Source: Humibacillus xanthopallidus
GTDB lineage: Bacteria; Actinomycetota; Actinomycetes; Actinomycetales; Dermatophilaceae
Direction of reading: 5' to 3'
Length of the DNA: 64,000 nucleotides
Assembly: GCF_006717145.1 (NCBI RefSeq)
Contig: NZ_VFQF01000002.1
Location: forward strand, 434,001 to 498,000
This document shows positions 1 through 10,200 of this stretch, piece by piece (position 1 is the first letter of the stretch; the number at the start of each line of letters is the position of its first letter). The notes beneath the pieces are model-generated. The model was given only the letters and a program-made list of their open reading frames with translations. It was not told the origin of the DNA and made no database searches. The translations under genes and the position numbers were made by a program.

Positions 1-718
1 ACTCGCGGATCGCGGCGTTGGAGTGGCTCACGAGGAAGACCGTGCCGGCCTGCTCGCGGATCTCGGCAATGCGCTCGCGGCTGCGGGTCTGGAACTCCGC
101 GTCGCCGGTCGCCAGGGCTTCGTCGATCATGAGGATGTCGGGTGCGGCGGCGGTCGAGATGGCGAAGCGCAGGCGCGCCCCCATGCCTGACGAGTAGGCG
201 CTCATCGGCAGGTCGACGAAGTCGCCGATGCCGGAGAACTCCACGATGTCGTCGTAGCGCTCGCGCACCTCGCGAGGCGAGAGCCCCAGCGCCAGCCCGC
301 CGATCATGACGTTGCGCGAGCCGGTGAGCCCGGTGAGCAACACGGCGTTGACGCCGAGGAGCGCGGGCCGGCCTGCGGCCCAAGCACGCCCACCACTCGG
401 GGGGATGAGCCCGGCGATCGCGCGCAGCAGCGTGCTCTTGCCCGACCCGTTGCGGCCGATGATGCCGACTGCCTCGCCGTGGCGCACGACGAAGGAGACT
501 CCCTTGACGGCATGCACCTTGCGCACGTTGCCGACATCGACCTGCCGCCGCTGGCGCAGGATGCGCTCGAGCCACGGTTGCTCGCCCTCCGTGGTCGTCG
601 CCTTCTTCCGCGCGCCGAAGACCGTGTAGACGATGTCGAGCTCCGAGCAGATGACGCTCGGCGTCGCCTCGCGCGCACCGGTCCGGTCGCGATCACGCAC
701 TGTCTCAGTCGCTTCCAT
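1..718 (-). CDS. ABC exporter ATPase (TagH/Wzt type), 3' end outside window
   Basis: About 239 codons are visible; the C-terminus lies beyond base 1. It is the nucleotide-binding subunit of an ABC-2 polysaccharide exporter acting at the inner face of the membrane. The Walker A motif GRNGSGKST is near residues 88-96, the signature YSSGMGAR near 172, and the Walker B stretch LMIDEALATGD near 193. The N-terminal extension of about 65 residues before the ATPase core is usual for TagH/Wzt proteins that serve cell-wall or O-polysaccharide export. The ATG overlaps the stop of the permease gene by 14 bases, so the two are probably translationally coupled. The substrate cannot be read from the visible part; the flanking glycosyltransferases suggest a surface glycan. 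Confidence 0.93.
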   Translation of the reverse strand, partial: MEATETVRDRDRTGAREATPSVICSELDIVYTVFGARKKATTTEGEQPWLERILRQRRQVDVGNVRKVHAVKGVSFVVRHGEAVGIIGRNGSGKSTLLRAIAGLIPPSGGRAWAAGRPALLGVNAVLLTGLTGSRNVMIGGLALGLSPREVRERYDDIVEFSGIGDFVDLPMSAYSSGMGARLRFAISTAAAPDILMIDEALATGDAEFQTRSRERIAEIREQAGTVFLVSHSNAAIRE

Positions 719-1655
719 AGCGACCCTCCCCACGCCAGAAGAAGACGAGGCCCCCGGCCCCGAGCACGACCGCCCAGATGCCGGCGGCCGCCCAGCTCGA
801 CCACGTGAGCGGGTACTGGTCCATGAGGGCCTCGCGGCCGATCGTCATCGTCACCGCGAGCGGCTGGTAGAGCAGCAGCATGCTGACGATCCCGTGGCCG
901 GCGTAGTGGGTGATGCTGAAGAAGACGCCCGAGACGTAGCGGGCGAGCCGGATGACGACAGGCACGAGGTTGGCCGTGTCACGCGCGGCGTTGACGATGC
1001 GGGCGAGGAAGAACGCGATGCCGAGGTTGATCGCGGTCTGGAGCACGAGGGCGGGCCCGAAGAGCAGCCAGTGCCACGAGAACGGCTCTCCCGTCAGGGG
1101 GATCATGACGAGCAGCACTCCGAAGGCCGGCAGGGTGACGAGGAGCTGGGTGAGGGTCACCGACATCGGCAGGATCGCCCGGGGGAAGCGCAGCGCGCGG
1201 ACGAGGCCGATGTTGGCGGTCACGGCGCGGGCCCCGGCGATGATCGCCGAGGCGGAGTAGCCGAAGACGAAGATGCCGACGGTGAGGAAGGCGATGTAGT
1301 TCTCGGTGCCGCCGCGGGTCTTGAGGAGCACGCCGAAGATGAGGTAGTAGGAGCCGACGAGCAGCAACGGGTTGATGACCGCCCACAGCTGCCCGAGGTG
1401 GTTGTTCTGGTTCGTCGCGTAGGCCTGGGCCGACGACAGGTGCCACACGAGGTGCCGGAATTCCCAGATCTCGCGCAGGTAGTGCCGTCGGTGGGGGCGC
1501 ACACCCAGCTCGGAGAGGCCCGCGGACCGCGCCAACTCGGCGCACTCCTCGGGTGAGAGCGGGCTGGGGGTATGCCGTCCGGTGGCCGCGTCGCTCGCGG
1601 GCGCGCCTGCGGGTGGCTCCGTCAGCGACAGGGTCTCGGTCGACGGGCTGCTCAT
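705..1655 (-). CDS. ABC-2 type polysaccharide export permease
   Basis: 316 residues with a soluble N-terminus of about 80 residues and then about six hydrophobic segments, the TagG/Wzm pattern. The segment LGQLWAVINPLLLVGSYYLI is typical of ABC2_membrane permeases of teichoic-acid or O-antigen exporters. The ATG overlaps the upstream glycosyltransferase stop as ATGA, which fixes the start better than the upstream in-frame codons. It forms the membrane channel for the ATPase encoded just downstream. A long reading frame continues upstream of this start, but it is the antisense shadow of the glycosyltransferase gene. Confidence 0.93.
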   Translation of the reverse strand: MSSPSTETLSLTEPPAGAPASDAATGRHTPSPLSPEECAELARSAGLSELGVRPHRRHYLREIWEFRHLVWHLSSAQAYATNQNNHLGQLWAVINPLLLVGSYYLIFGVLLKTRGGTENYIAFLTVGIFVFGYSASAIIAGARAVTANIGLVRALRFPRAILPMSVTLTQLLVTLPAFGVLLVMIPLTGEPFSWHWLLFGPALVLQTAINLGIAFFLARIVNAARDTANLVPVVIRLARYVSGVFFSITHYAGHGIVSMLLLYQPLAVTMTIGREALMDQYPLTWSSWAAAGIWAVVLGAGGLVFFWRGEGRYGSD

Positions 1656-3538
1656 GAGGCCAGCCGGACGGCGCGGTGCTCGGCAGGTGTGGCGCCGGTG
1701 GTCGCGCCCTCGTCGAGGGAGGCGTAGATGCCGGCGTAGGTGCGTGCGGCGGCCGCCCACGTGCGCCGGGCGGCGACGTGAGCGCGCCCGGCCCGGCCGA
1801 GCGCTTCCCGGCGCGCCGGGTCGCCTGCGAGGTCGACGATGGTCGCGGCGAGGGCCGCGAGGTCGCCGACCGGCACGAGCACGCCACGGGGGGCGCCTTG
1901 CGCAAGCGCACGACTGGCGTCCGCGGCCGTACCGCCGAGGAGCTCGGCCAGGGGCGGCAGGTTGCTCGCGACGACGGGTCGACCGAGGGCCATGGCCTCG
2001 ACCGGCTTGAGGGGAGGCACGAGCGCGGTCACGGACGTCGGCCGGCGCGGCACGCAGAAGATGTCGATCGCGGCCTGGGCCGCGAGGGCGCCGGCTCGCG
2101 GCAGACGGCCCGGGAGCACGACGCGCGTGCGAACGCCCTTGTCCTGCAGACGATCTGCTGCTGTGCGGAGCCGGTCGAGCTCGGGACCGTCCCCGACGAC
2201 GAGCACGACGACGGTGGGGTCGTCGACGAGCGCCGCGACCGCCACGAGCTGGTCGATGCCCTCGTAGGCGTTCAGCGTGGAGACCGTGCCGACAACGACG
2301 GCGTCATCCGGGATCCCGAGGTCGCGTCGGGCGCTCGCACCGTCGGGCGTCTCGGTGACCAGGCGGTCGTCGACGCAGTTGCCGACGACATGCACCCGGT
2401 GTGGCTCGATGCCGCGGCCCACGATCTCGTCGCGCATCCCCTCGGAGAGGGTGACGACTGCCGAGGCGAGCTCCATGCAGCGGGTCTCCGTGGCCCGGGT
2501 CCAGCGGTAGAAGTCGCTCGTCGGGTCTCCGCCTCGTGACCGCCACGTCTCCTCGAGGAAGCCCCGCACCTCGTAGACGACAGGCAGGTCGAGCCGGCGG
2601 CCGGCGATGAGGGCAGCCTGCGCGTTGAGGTGGTTGCTGTGGGCGTGGATGACCTCGGCCCCGACAGCGGTCGCCTGCAGGGCCACCGCCTCGGCGTGCG
2701 CGACGAGCGAGCGGTCGGGAGCGCCGGGAGTCACGTCAACCAGGGGTCGGAGCGACCGGAGGTAGTCGACGCCGTCGCGAGTCACCTTGTCCTGCGCGGC
2801 GATCCGGCCCCTGGTCACGGGGTGGCCCGGCGGGGTCATGGCGGCCACGCGGTATCCGGAAGCCTGCTGCGCCGTGAGGATGCCGTGCGTGCGGATCGTG
2901 TAGCCCGCCTGCACGTCCGGCAGCGCGTTCGTCACGACGTGGAGGACAGAAGTCCTCTGACCCACCCTCGATCGCCCCTGCCGCGGCGCCGTCAGCGGCT
3001 CGAGCGCGGAGCCGCGCAGCACGGCGGTCTGCCCGTCGAGCCAGCGCCGGTGCCGTCGCACGAGCGGCCCGGAGTGGGCGGCGAGGAGCGCCCGAGCCTC
3101 CAGCAGGTGGCCGCGAGTCTCGAGGACGTATGCCGTCCGAGCCGTCGGGTGCTCGCCCTCCACCGCGCCCATTCCGTTCCCGACTCCTGTGCCCACTCCG
3201 GTGCCCAGCCCGGTTGCCGCCCCTGCGGCCAGGGCGCGCTCGCGTGCCCGGCCCCTCGTCGTGCCGACGCGGACGGCCAGGAGGCAGCTCGCGGCATCTC
3301 GACGACCGGAGGCGGCGGTCAGGACGATCCCGAGGGCGGTCGCGCCGGCCAGGTCGGCGGCAGCCGTCAGGGCAGGGCGCGGCAGCAGGCGTCCACACAC
3401 CCAGGCGGCCTGCCAGGGATTGCGTACGAGATGAATCGCCAACGTGGACAGGGCTGTTGGCGCATTGCGGAGCACCCGGAGCCCCGCCGGGAGGTCGGTG
3501 GCCGGTGGCCGCGAGTTTGCCTCGCGTTCAACATCCAT
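1652..3538 (-). CDS. Family 4 glycosyltransferase with long N-terminal extension
   Basis: 628 residues. The C-terminal about 420 residues form a GT-B glycosyltransferase: an acceptor domain starting near SVLHVVTNALPDVQAGYTI (residue about 205), and a GT4 nucleotide-sugar domain with VGTVSTLNAYEGIDQLV, VVLVVGDGPELDRL and the EX7E-like region around PLKPVEAMALGRPVVAS. The first about 200 residues are Ala/Arg rich with a Gly-rich GTGVGTGVGNG stretch and resemble no domain I know. It likely transfers a sugar onto a lipid-linked or growing surface glycan. It is the first gene of a three-gene operon with the exporter (ATGA overlap). The frame stays open far upstream, but that part is antisense to the next gene; the ATG at 3538 is the first plausible start. 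Confidence 0.88.
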   Translation of the reverse strand: MDVEREANSRPPATDLPAGLRVLRNAPTALSTLAIHLVRNPWQAAWVCGRLLPRPALTAAADLAGATALGIVLTAASGRRDAASCLLAVRVGTTRGRARERALAAGAATGLGTGVGTGVGNGMGAVEGEHPTARTAYVLETRGHLLEARALLAAHSGPLVRRHRRWLDGQTAVLRGSALEPLTAPRQGRSRVGQRTSVLHVVTNALPDVQAGYTIRTHGILTAQQASGYRVAAMTPPGHPVTRGRIAAQDKVTRDGVDYLRSLRPLVDVTPGAPDRSLVAHAEAVALQATAVGAEVIHAHSNHLNAQAALIAGRRLDLPVVYEVRGFLEETWRSRGGDPTSDFYRWTRATETRCMELASAVVTLSEGMRDEIVGRGIEPHRVHVVGNCVDDRLVTETPDGASARRDLGIPDDAVVVGTVSTLNAYEGIDQLVAVAALVDDPTVVVLVVGDGPELDRLRTAADRLQDKGVRTRVVLPGRLPRAGALAAQAAIDIFCVPRRPTSVTALVPPLKPVEAMALGRPVVASNLPPLAELLGGTAADASRALAQGAPRGVLVPVGDLAALAATIVDLAGDPARREALGRAGRAHVAARRTWAAAARTYAGIYASLDEGATTGATPAEHRAVRLAS

Positions 3539-3631
3539 TGCCACACTGGCGCCGCGTCTGGGGGTCACGTCACCAGCGTCGGGTGACTCGCGTAACGCCA
3601 GACCCGTGCCGATCGAACGAGAGCCGAACAG

Positions 3632-5515
3632 ATGCCAAAGTCTGCGTGGACCGACGGTCCGCTGACCCGCGACCTCGCGAGGGCGAGGAGTGCGCTGAGC
3701 CGCGCTGCCAGCGATCCCGTTGCGCGACAGGCGCTCCCGCGCAAGGTGCGCGTCGAGCTCGGTCGGCGCCTGCCTGCGCCACCGCGTCGTCGCAACCGCG
3801 TCGACGTGCCGCGACCCGACATCCCCGGGGGCCCGGTCAATCGACCCGGGGTCACGGCCGCGGTGATCCTCGACGACTTCTCGGCCCTCGCGCTGCGCTA
3901 CGAGTGGGAGCAGGTCGCGGTCGAGCCGTCGACCTGGCAGCAGACCCTGCACTCGCGGCCGGTCGACCTCCTCTTCGTCGAGTCCGCATGGAACGGCAAC
4001 GGTGGCGCCTGGCGCCTCGCCATGACGGGGGAGGGCGCGCCGTCGGTGGCACTCACCGAGCTCGTGGCGTGGTGCCGGCAGCACGGCATACCGACGGTGT
4101 TCTGGAACAAGGAGGACCCGCCGAACTACGACGCCTTCCTCCCGACGGCCCGCCTCTTCGACCAGGTCTTCACCGTCGACGCGGGCCGCATCGAGGACTA
4201 CCGGCGCGACCTCGGCCACGACCGGATCGCGCTGCTGCCCTTCGGTGCCCAGCCGCGCATCCACAACCCGATCCGCCGGGGCCCGGGCCGGGTGCGCGAC
4301 GTCGCGTTCGCCGGAACGTACTTCGCCGACAAGCACGACGAGCGGCGCGACCAGATGGCGACGGTCCTGGAGCCGGCGCTGCCGCTCGGCCTCGAGATCT
4401 GGTCGCGCATGGCAGGTGGGGACAAGCGCTACCAGTTCCCCGGTGCCTACGCGCGAGCCGTCGTCGGCAGCCTGCCCTACGAGCGCCTGCTCGGCGCCTA
4501 CACCTCGTACCGCGTCTTCCTCAACGTCAACTCGGTCGTCTCGTCCACGACGATGTGTGCGCGTCGGCTCTTCGAGCTCGCCGCGGCACAGACGGCCGTT
4601 CTCTCCGCACCGTCCGCGGCGATCGAGCCGTTCTTCGGTGACACCGTGCGGGTGAGCGCCTCGACGGAGCAGACGGAGCTCGAGCTGCGTGCCCTCCTGC
4701 AGCACCCGGAGTACCGCGACCGTCTCGCCCTGCGCGCCCACCGCCGCGTGCTCGACGAGCACCGCTACGAGCACCGGGTCGCCGCGGTGCTCGGCTCGGT
4801 CGGGATCCCTACGACCGAGCGGGACTGCTCCGTCTCGGCGGTCGTGCCCTCGATGCGCCCCGACCAGGTCGACCACGTCCTCGACTTCCTTGCGGCACAG
4901 TCACACCCGCAGCTCGAGCTCGTCCTCGTCACGCACGGCTTCGAGGTCGACGAGCGGCAGGTGCGGGCGAGGGCGCGCGACCTGGGTCTGAGCGCCGTCA
5001 TCGTCGCAACACCCCGGCAGGGGACCCTCGGGGCCTGCATGAATGCCGGTGTGGATGCGGCTTCGGGTCGCTTCGTCGCGAAGATGGACGACGACAACCA
5101 CTACGCCGAGCACTTCCTGCGCGACCTCGTGCGCGCCTTCGACTACTCGGAGGCGAGCGTCGTCGGCAAGTGGGCGCACTACGCGCACCTGCGCTCGACG
5201 GGCGCCACCCTGCTGCGCTTCCCCGACGCGGAGCACCGCTACGTCGACCTCGTGCAGGGCGGCACCATCGTCGTGCCCCGTGAGATCGCTCGGCAGGTGC
5301 GCTTCGAGGACCTGCCCCGGCGGGTCGACACGACCTTCCTCGAGAAGGTGCGGCGCGACGGTGGCCGCGTCTACTCCACCGATCGCTTCAACTTCGTCTC
5401 GATGCGGGCGGCCACGCCCGACGGCCACACCTGGCCCGTCTCGGACCTCGAGCTGCTGGCCCGGCGGGGGTCGCTCGTCTTCCACGGCGATCCCGTCGAG
5501 CACGTCACCGTCTGA
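3632..5515 (+). CDS. CgeB-like plus GT2 two-domain glycosyltransferase
   Basis: 627 residues. Residues about 70-390 resemble the DUF3880/CgeB glycosyltransferase-like family (LLFVESAWNGNGGAWRL, IPTVFWNKEDPPNYDAF, DVAFAGTYFADKHDERR, FLNVNSVVSSTTMCARRLFE). Residues about 400-620 are a GT-A family 2 domain: CSVSAVVPSMRPDQVDHVL, GACMNAGVDAASGRFVAKMDDDNHY with the DDD metal and nucleotide-sugar site. Two catalytic domains in one chain suggest it adds two sugars or a disaccharide repeat. It is divergent from the exporter operon, with 93 bases between the start codons, so the two sides may share control. No signal peptide, so it is cytoplasmic. Confidence 0.86.
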   Translation: MPKSAWTDGPLTRDLARARSALSRAASDPVARQALPRKVRVELGRRLPAPPRRRNRVDVPRPDIPGGPVNRPGVTAAVILDDFSALALRYEWEQVAVEPSTWQQTLHSRPVDLLFVESAWNGNGGAWRLAMTGEGAPSVALTELVAWCRQHGIPTVFWNKEDPPNYDAFLPTARLFDQVFTVDAGRIEDYRRDLGHDRIALLPFGAQPRIHNPIRRGPGRVRDVAFAGTYFADKHDERRDQMATVLEPALPLGLEIWSRMAGGDKRYQFPGAYARAVVGSLPYERLLGAYTSYRVFLNVNSVVSSTTMCARRLFELAAAQTAVLSAPSAAIEPFFGDTVRVSASTEQTELELRALLQHPEYRDRLALRAHRRVLDEHRYEHRVAAVLGSVGIPTTERDCSVSAVVPSMRPDQVDHVLDFLAAQSHPQLELVLVTHGFEVDERQVRARARDLGLSAVIVATPRQGTLGACMNAGVDAASGRFVAKMDDDNHYAEHFLRDLVRAFDYSEASVVGKWAHYAHLRSTGATLLRFPDAEHRYVDLVQGGTIVVPREIARQVRFEDLPRRVDTTFLEKVRRDGGRVYSTDRFNFVSMRAATPDGHTWPVSDLELLARRGSLVFHGDPVEHVTV

Positions 5516-5586
5516 CCTGCTGTCCACGTCACACCCCACCTCACCACCCCACCCTCCGCCCGTCCGACCACCTGCCCGGGAGCACC

Positions 5587-6819
5587 GTGACCACCGTGAG
5601 CGCCCCACCGCCCGCCCGACGCCTCGTCGCGTCCTACTGCTTCCCGCCGTACTCCGACACGGCCGCGATCGTCGCTGCCAAGCGCGTGGCCGAGCACGGG
5701 GAGCCCGTCGACGTCGTCTTCAACGCGATGGACGCGATCCGCAGCCGTGACCCCGGGCTCGTGCGGCTCTGCGGAGGTCTCGTGCGTCGGTGGGCCGCGG
5801 TGCCGTCGCGCACGGCGTTCAGCTCGTGGAGCTCGATCGGCGACTTCCAGCGGCTCGGCCTCGCCGAGGTCGCCCGCTGGGAGGCGGAGCAGGGGCCCTA
5901 CGCCTCGCTCTACAGCCGGGCTCAGTTCGCGGCGTCGCACTTCCTCGCGGCCGAGGTGAAGCTCGGCCGGCCCGACATCGTCTGGGACGCCGAGTTCTCC
6001 GACCCGCTGTCGCACGACGTGCAGGGTGGGGCTCGCGCCACGCCCGCGGAGGACGACCGCACCCTGCGCCGGCTGCGCGTCGCCATCGAGGCAGCCGGGT
6101 TCCGTCCGCCTGCTGGCCTCAACGCTTTCGAGTGGTGCGAGGTCGCGGCCTTCGCCCTGGCCGACCGGGTCATCTTCACCAATGAGCACCAGCGCGACTT
6201 CATGCTCGAGGGCTGCCACGACCCGCAGCTCGCCGCGCGGGTCGAGCAGGTGGCCGTCGTGTCACCGCACCCCACGCCGCCGAGTGAGCTCTATGCCGCC
6301 GCGTCCCCGCAGCTGCGCCTCGACCCCGCGCGCCGGCACATCGGCTACTTCGGCAACTTCTATGCCAACCGCGGCCTGTCGCTCGTGCTCGACGGCATCA
6401 GCCTCCTGCCCCCGTCGACCCGCGGGCAGCTCGCGCTGCACGTCTTCACCAGCGACCCCGACGAGCTCGACAAGGAGGTCGCCCGGCGGGGCCTGTCCGG
6501 CGAGGTGCACGCGCGTCCGTTCGTCGGCTACCTCGACTTCCTCGCCCTGACCCGCCGGATGGACTGCCTCCTCGTGACCGACGCGGTCAGCCCGCCCGGC
6601 GCACGCAACCCCTTCCTCCCCTCGAAGTGGAGCGACTACCGCGGCAGCGGCACGCCGGTGTGGGGCATCGTCGAGGAGGGGAGTGCGCTCGACGCGCAGC
6701 CCCTCGACCACCGCAGCCCGGTCGAGCACGCCACCGCGGCAGCCCAGGTGCTCCAGCGCATCGCCCATGTGGTCCCGGTCGCTGGCGCGGCCCCTCAGGA
6801 CCCGTCGCGGGGTCGATAG
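5587..6819 (+). CDS. Glycosyltransferase, GT-B-like
   Basis: 410 residues, starting with GTG preceded by GGGAG. It has the two-lobed GT-B layout: an N-terminal lobe opening with RLVASYCFPPYSDTAAIVAAKR and a C-terminal lobe with IGYFGNFYANRGLSLVLDGI and PFVGYLDFLALTRRMDCLLV, as in GT4-type enzymes. The usual C-terminal EX7E motif is not clear; the corresponding part reads NPFLPSKWSDYRGSGTPVWG. It follows the CgeB-GT2 gene by 71 bases in the same direction and probably acts on the same glycan. Its 3' end overlaps the convergent small gene by 25 bases. Confidence 0.83.
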   Translation: MTTVSAPPPARRLVASYCFPPYSDTAAIVAAKRVAEHGEPVDVVFNAMDAIRSRDPGLVRLCGGLVRRWAAVPSRTAFSSWSSIGDFQRLGLAEVARWEAEQGPYASLYSRAQFAASHFLAAEVKLGRPDIVWDAEFSDPLSHDVQGGARATPAEDDRTLRRLRVAIEAAGFRPPAGLNAFEWCEVAAFALADRVIFTNEHQRDFMLEGCHDPQLAARVEQVAVVSPHPTPPSELYAAASPQLRLDPARRHIGYFGNFYANRGLSLVLDGISLLPPSTRGQLALHVFTSDPDELDKEVARRGLSGEVHARPFVGYLDFLALTRRMDCLLVTDAVSPPGARNPFLPSKWSDYRGSGTPVWGIVEEGSALDAQPLDHRSPVEHATAAAQVLQRIAHVVPVAGAAPQDPSRGR

Positions 6820-7088
6820 GCAGCCGACGGGTCCGGGCGCACCCGGATCTCGCGGTAGAGGCGCAGGTCGTCCCGCAGCCACCGCGGGTTCGGCAGTCGC
6901 CGCCGCCCCAGCTCCGCGGCATACCGCTCCATCGCCTCGAGCAGCTCGTCCTGGGCGAGATTCAGATGGTCTCTGTTGACGGCGCCGCAGCGCAACGAGC
7001 GAACGCGCGTCTGAGCGGCTGCGACCTGGGCCATCAGCTCCGCTGTCCGCTGTGGCTGGGTCGGGTCACGGGGTGCTGCACTCGTCAT
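6795..7088 (-). CDS. Hypothetical protein, 97 residues
   Basis: A small, mostly helical, highly charged protein with no family I recognise. The centre carries NRDHLNLAQDELLEAMERYAAELGRRR and the end is Arg/Pro rich. There is no signal peptide or membrane segment. The frame has high third-position GC, which supports it as coding. It is convergent with the preceding glycosyltransferase gene and overlaps its 3' end by 25 bases. It lies downstream of the large glycosyltransferase gene on the same strand (125-base gap) and may be co-transcribed with it. Function unknown. Confidence 0.6.
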   Translation of the reverse strand: MTSAAPRDPTQPQRTAELMAQVAAAQTRVRSLRCGAVNRDHLNLAQDELLEAMERYAAELGRRRLPNPRWLRDDLRLYREIRVRPDPSAAYRPRDGS

Positions 7089-7213
7089 GAGCCGGCTTCC
7101 GGTATGCCGTGGCCGCTCAGTGGTGCGGACGCGATGCCCCTTGAGAGTACGCCTGCGGCCAGCGGACCCGTTGGCACCCATCGATGTCGTCGGCACGCCC
7201 ACCGCGCAAGCCG
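7089..7213 (-). other. Intergenic gap, nothing recognised apart from one GTATGCC word
   Basis: The 125 bases between the 97-residue gene and the large glycosyltransferase hold no open frame of note and no clear hairpin. They carry one copy of the over-represented word GTATGCC near 7102. Confidence 0.5.
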
Positions 7214-10200
7214 TCAGCCGAGGATGATGCGGCGCAGCTGGTCGCCCGACGTCGAGCCGGCGAATCGCTCGGCTGCGACTGCGGCCGCCTCCGTTCCGGC
7301 CACAGCCCACCCGCCGCGTCCCGACAGGTCGAGCACCCGCTCCGCCGCGCTCCCGGCGTCGCGCGCCACCCAGTCGTCGGGGAAGAGTCCCCTCGCGCCA
7401 CCGATCTCGGCATAGACGGGCCAGTCGCGCACGACGGGAACGGCGCCGCTGGCCGCCATCTCGACGAGCCCGATGTGAAAGCCCTCGCGGCGGCTCGAGC
7501 TGACCCCCCAACCCACCCGCTGCAGCACCTCGGGCAGCGACCGGGTGTAGCCGACGAAGTCGACGGCCTCGACGAGGCCGGAGCCGCCGGTGCCGCCGGT
7601 GCCGCCGGAGAGCAGCCGGGACCGGAAGCGCTCTGCCGCTCGGCTCTCGACGCCGTTGCCGCTCGACAGCGGGAAGTCGGTGCCGACGAGCAGCAGCCGC
7701 CAGCGGTCGTCCTCGGCGCGGAGGCGCTCGAGCAGGTCGAGGGTCCAGCACGGGTCCTTGACCTGCTGACCCCACCCGACCATGCCGAGGGTGTGCTCGG
7801 CCCCCTCGAGCTTGGGCAGCGCGTAGCGGCCGACGTCGACCGGGTTGGCGACGACGTGCTGGCGCACCCCGTCGAGCCGCCCGCCCAGGGCTCGCTCGGT
7901 CGCCAGCCGCAGGTGCTCGCTCGGGAAGATCGCGTCGTCGACCCGCTCCCACCGAGCCGTGTGCAGCCACGCGCTCAGGGTGTCGACCCCGTGCAGCCGC
8001 ACGACGACCCGGGTGCGGTCGGGCACGTGCTCGGTCGCGAGCGACAGCCCCTTGTCGGCCCAGTCGACGAAGAGCACGTCGGTGTCGAGGACCGCCGCCG
8101 TCGCCGCGTCGAGCGTGGGGCGACCCGCGCTCCTCGCCGCGACGCGCTCGCGCACGGTGACGGGGTCGACGGCAGTGTTGCCGTAGCGGCGGTCCCGCGC
8201 GGCGAGGTCGAGCACCTCGACGGCAGCGTGACCCTCGAGCTCGCGAACGACCGCGCCCGCGAACTTCGGGTAGGCGCCGGGCAGCACGGTGACCCGAGGT
8301 CGCGCCGACGCTCGGGGCCTCTCGGGGGTCCTCTCCCGGGCCGCGGCCTGTCGCTCGGGCGGCGGGTCGATCACCGGGCTCAGCAGCTGCCCGACCTGCG
8401 AGCTGCGCAGTGGCGCAAGGAAGCTCGTCGGTCGCGCGACGATGGGAGAGCTCGGCGCCGCCGTGTGCAGCACCCGCGCGAAGAGCAGGTCGAGGGCGAT
8501 GGTCGCGAGGAAGGTGACGCGGTCGAGGTCCCCGGAGGCCAGAGCGTCGTCAGCGTGCCGCAGGCACGTCGCCACGACACCCGGCACGTCGGCCGGCTCG
8601 CCCGACAGGGTCGGCGCGGCTGCCCCGTCCTCGTCGATCCTGATGAGCGCCTCGAGGGCTCCGTGGCCGGCAGCCTCTGCCTCGGCCGGGCCCGCCACGG
8701 CCAGGCAGTCGTCGAGCAGCTGGGTGGCCGCGGCCCGGCGTCCCGCACGCACGAGCCGGTATGCCGCCCCGGTCCACAGCGCCGCCGGTGACCGTTCGTC
8801 GCCGGTCGCCTCTGCGTCACGCAGCACCTGCGAGGCCTGACGCAGGCCGAGTGCCTCGGCACGGCTGAAGCCCGTGCGGCTGGCGGCCACCTCGAGCGTG
8901 AGGGCGGCGAGCTCCGGCCCGCCGTCGCGCCGGTGGGAGCGTCGCCCGCCTCGCCCATCACCTCGCCCGTCACGATGCCGGTCACCAGGCCTTTCACCGC
9001 GGCCCGAGCGCCGGCCGGCGAGACGGTCGACCACGCGGTCACCCGCGGCGTCGAGGACGAAGAGCTCTCGCGGCCCGTGCAGGAGGGCAGTGGCCGGCTC
9101 GTCGGTACGGGCGGCTCCGGCTGCCGCCACCCGGGCCGGCAACACCTCAGGGGCGAGCCGGCGCGTGATCCGCAGGCCCTCCCGGGTGAGGCGCCGCGCT
9201 GCCCGGCCGGCGCGGTTTGCCCTCGCGGCCTGCCCGTCCCGGTCCGGCTCTGCAGGCAGCAGGCGGCTCACGACCGAGGCGGTCGCGGGCTCGATCGCAG
9301 GTAGGTCAGCAGGCAGCACGGCGAGACGGTGGGTGGTGTGGCTCGAACGCAGCGGGTCGGCGAGGCGACCGCGCAGGTGGAGGACGCGGACGGCATACCC
9401 CGCCTGGGTGAGGAGGCGGAGGGCGCCCGCGTGCGCGTTGACCGACCGGGCGTCACCGGCGACGACGACGAGCGGATGGGTGATGCGCGGCGGTGTCGTG
9501 AGGGCCGCCCACGGCGAGCGGGCCCGGCCCAGCTGCTGGCGCACGAGGGAGTCGACGAGCTCGGTCGGCTCTGCCGTGCGCAGCTGCTCGACGACGGCGA
9601 GACGCGAGCCGAGGTCACGGGTGCCAGTGGGCGTCGGCGAGCGGAAGTAGGCCGCGCCGCGACGGGCCGGGGTGAGGTCGTAGCCGCTGAACTGGCGCTC
9701 GAAGGTGCCGAAGAGGTGCGCCGTCAGCACCGAGTCCTCGTCGTGGCGCAGCGACGGGACGAAGGGCGTCTCCAGGAGCCAGCTCGTCGGATAGACCTTG
9801 GCGCCGACGGAGCTCGCGAGCTCGAGGTCGGTGACGACGGACGGCGCACGCCCCGGTGGCAGGGACCCGTCGGGCTCGACGTCGACGACGCGCGCCGCCG
9901 CCACCCGGTCGGGGGCAGCCGAGGCGAGGAGCAGCTCGAGGTAGTCGGGGCCGACGAAGTCCTTCTCGGCGACGAAGGTGGTCCAGGCGCCGCGGGCGCG
10001 GGCGAGTGCGGCGTTGCGGGCGGCGGCGCGCGTGGTGCCGTCGGCGGCGACGAGCACGACCTCGGGGCCCGAGGAGATCCCGTCGAGCTGCACCGCGACG
10101 CGCGCGGCGACCTCGGCCCGGTGGGCGTCCGAGTCGTCGGCCAGAGTGACGACGACCTCGAAGCGGTGCGCGGCCAGCGTCTGCGCCGCGAGGCTGTCGA

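Noticed and set aside
1652-4876. A 1,074-residue open frame on the minus strand
   Set aside because: Only the part from 3538 down is a glycosyltransferase; the upstream half is antisense to the CgeB-GT2 gene and has out-of-frame composition.
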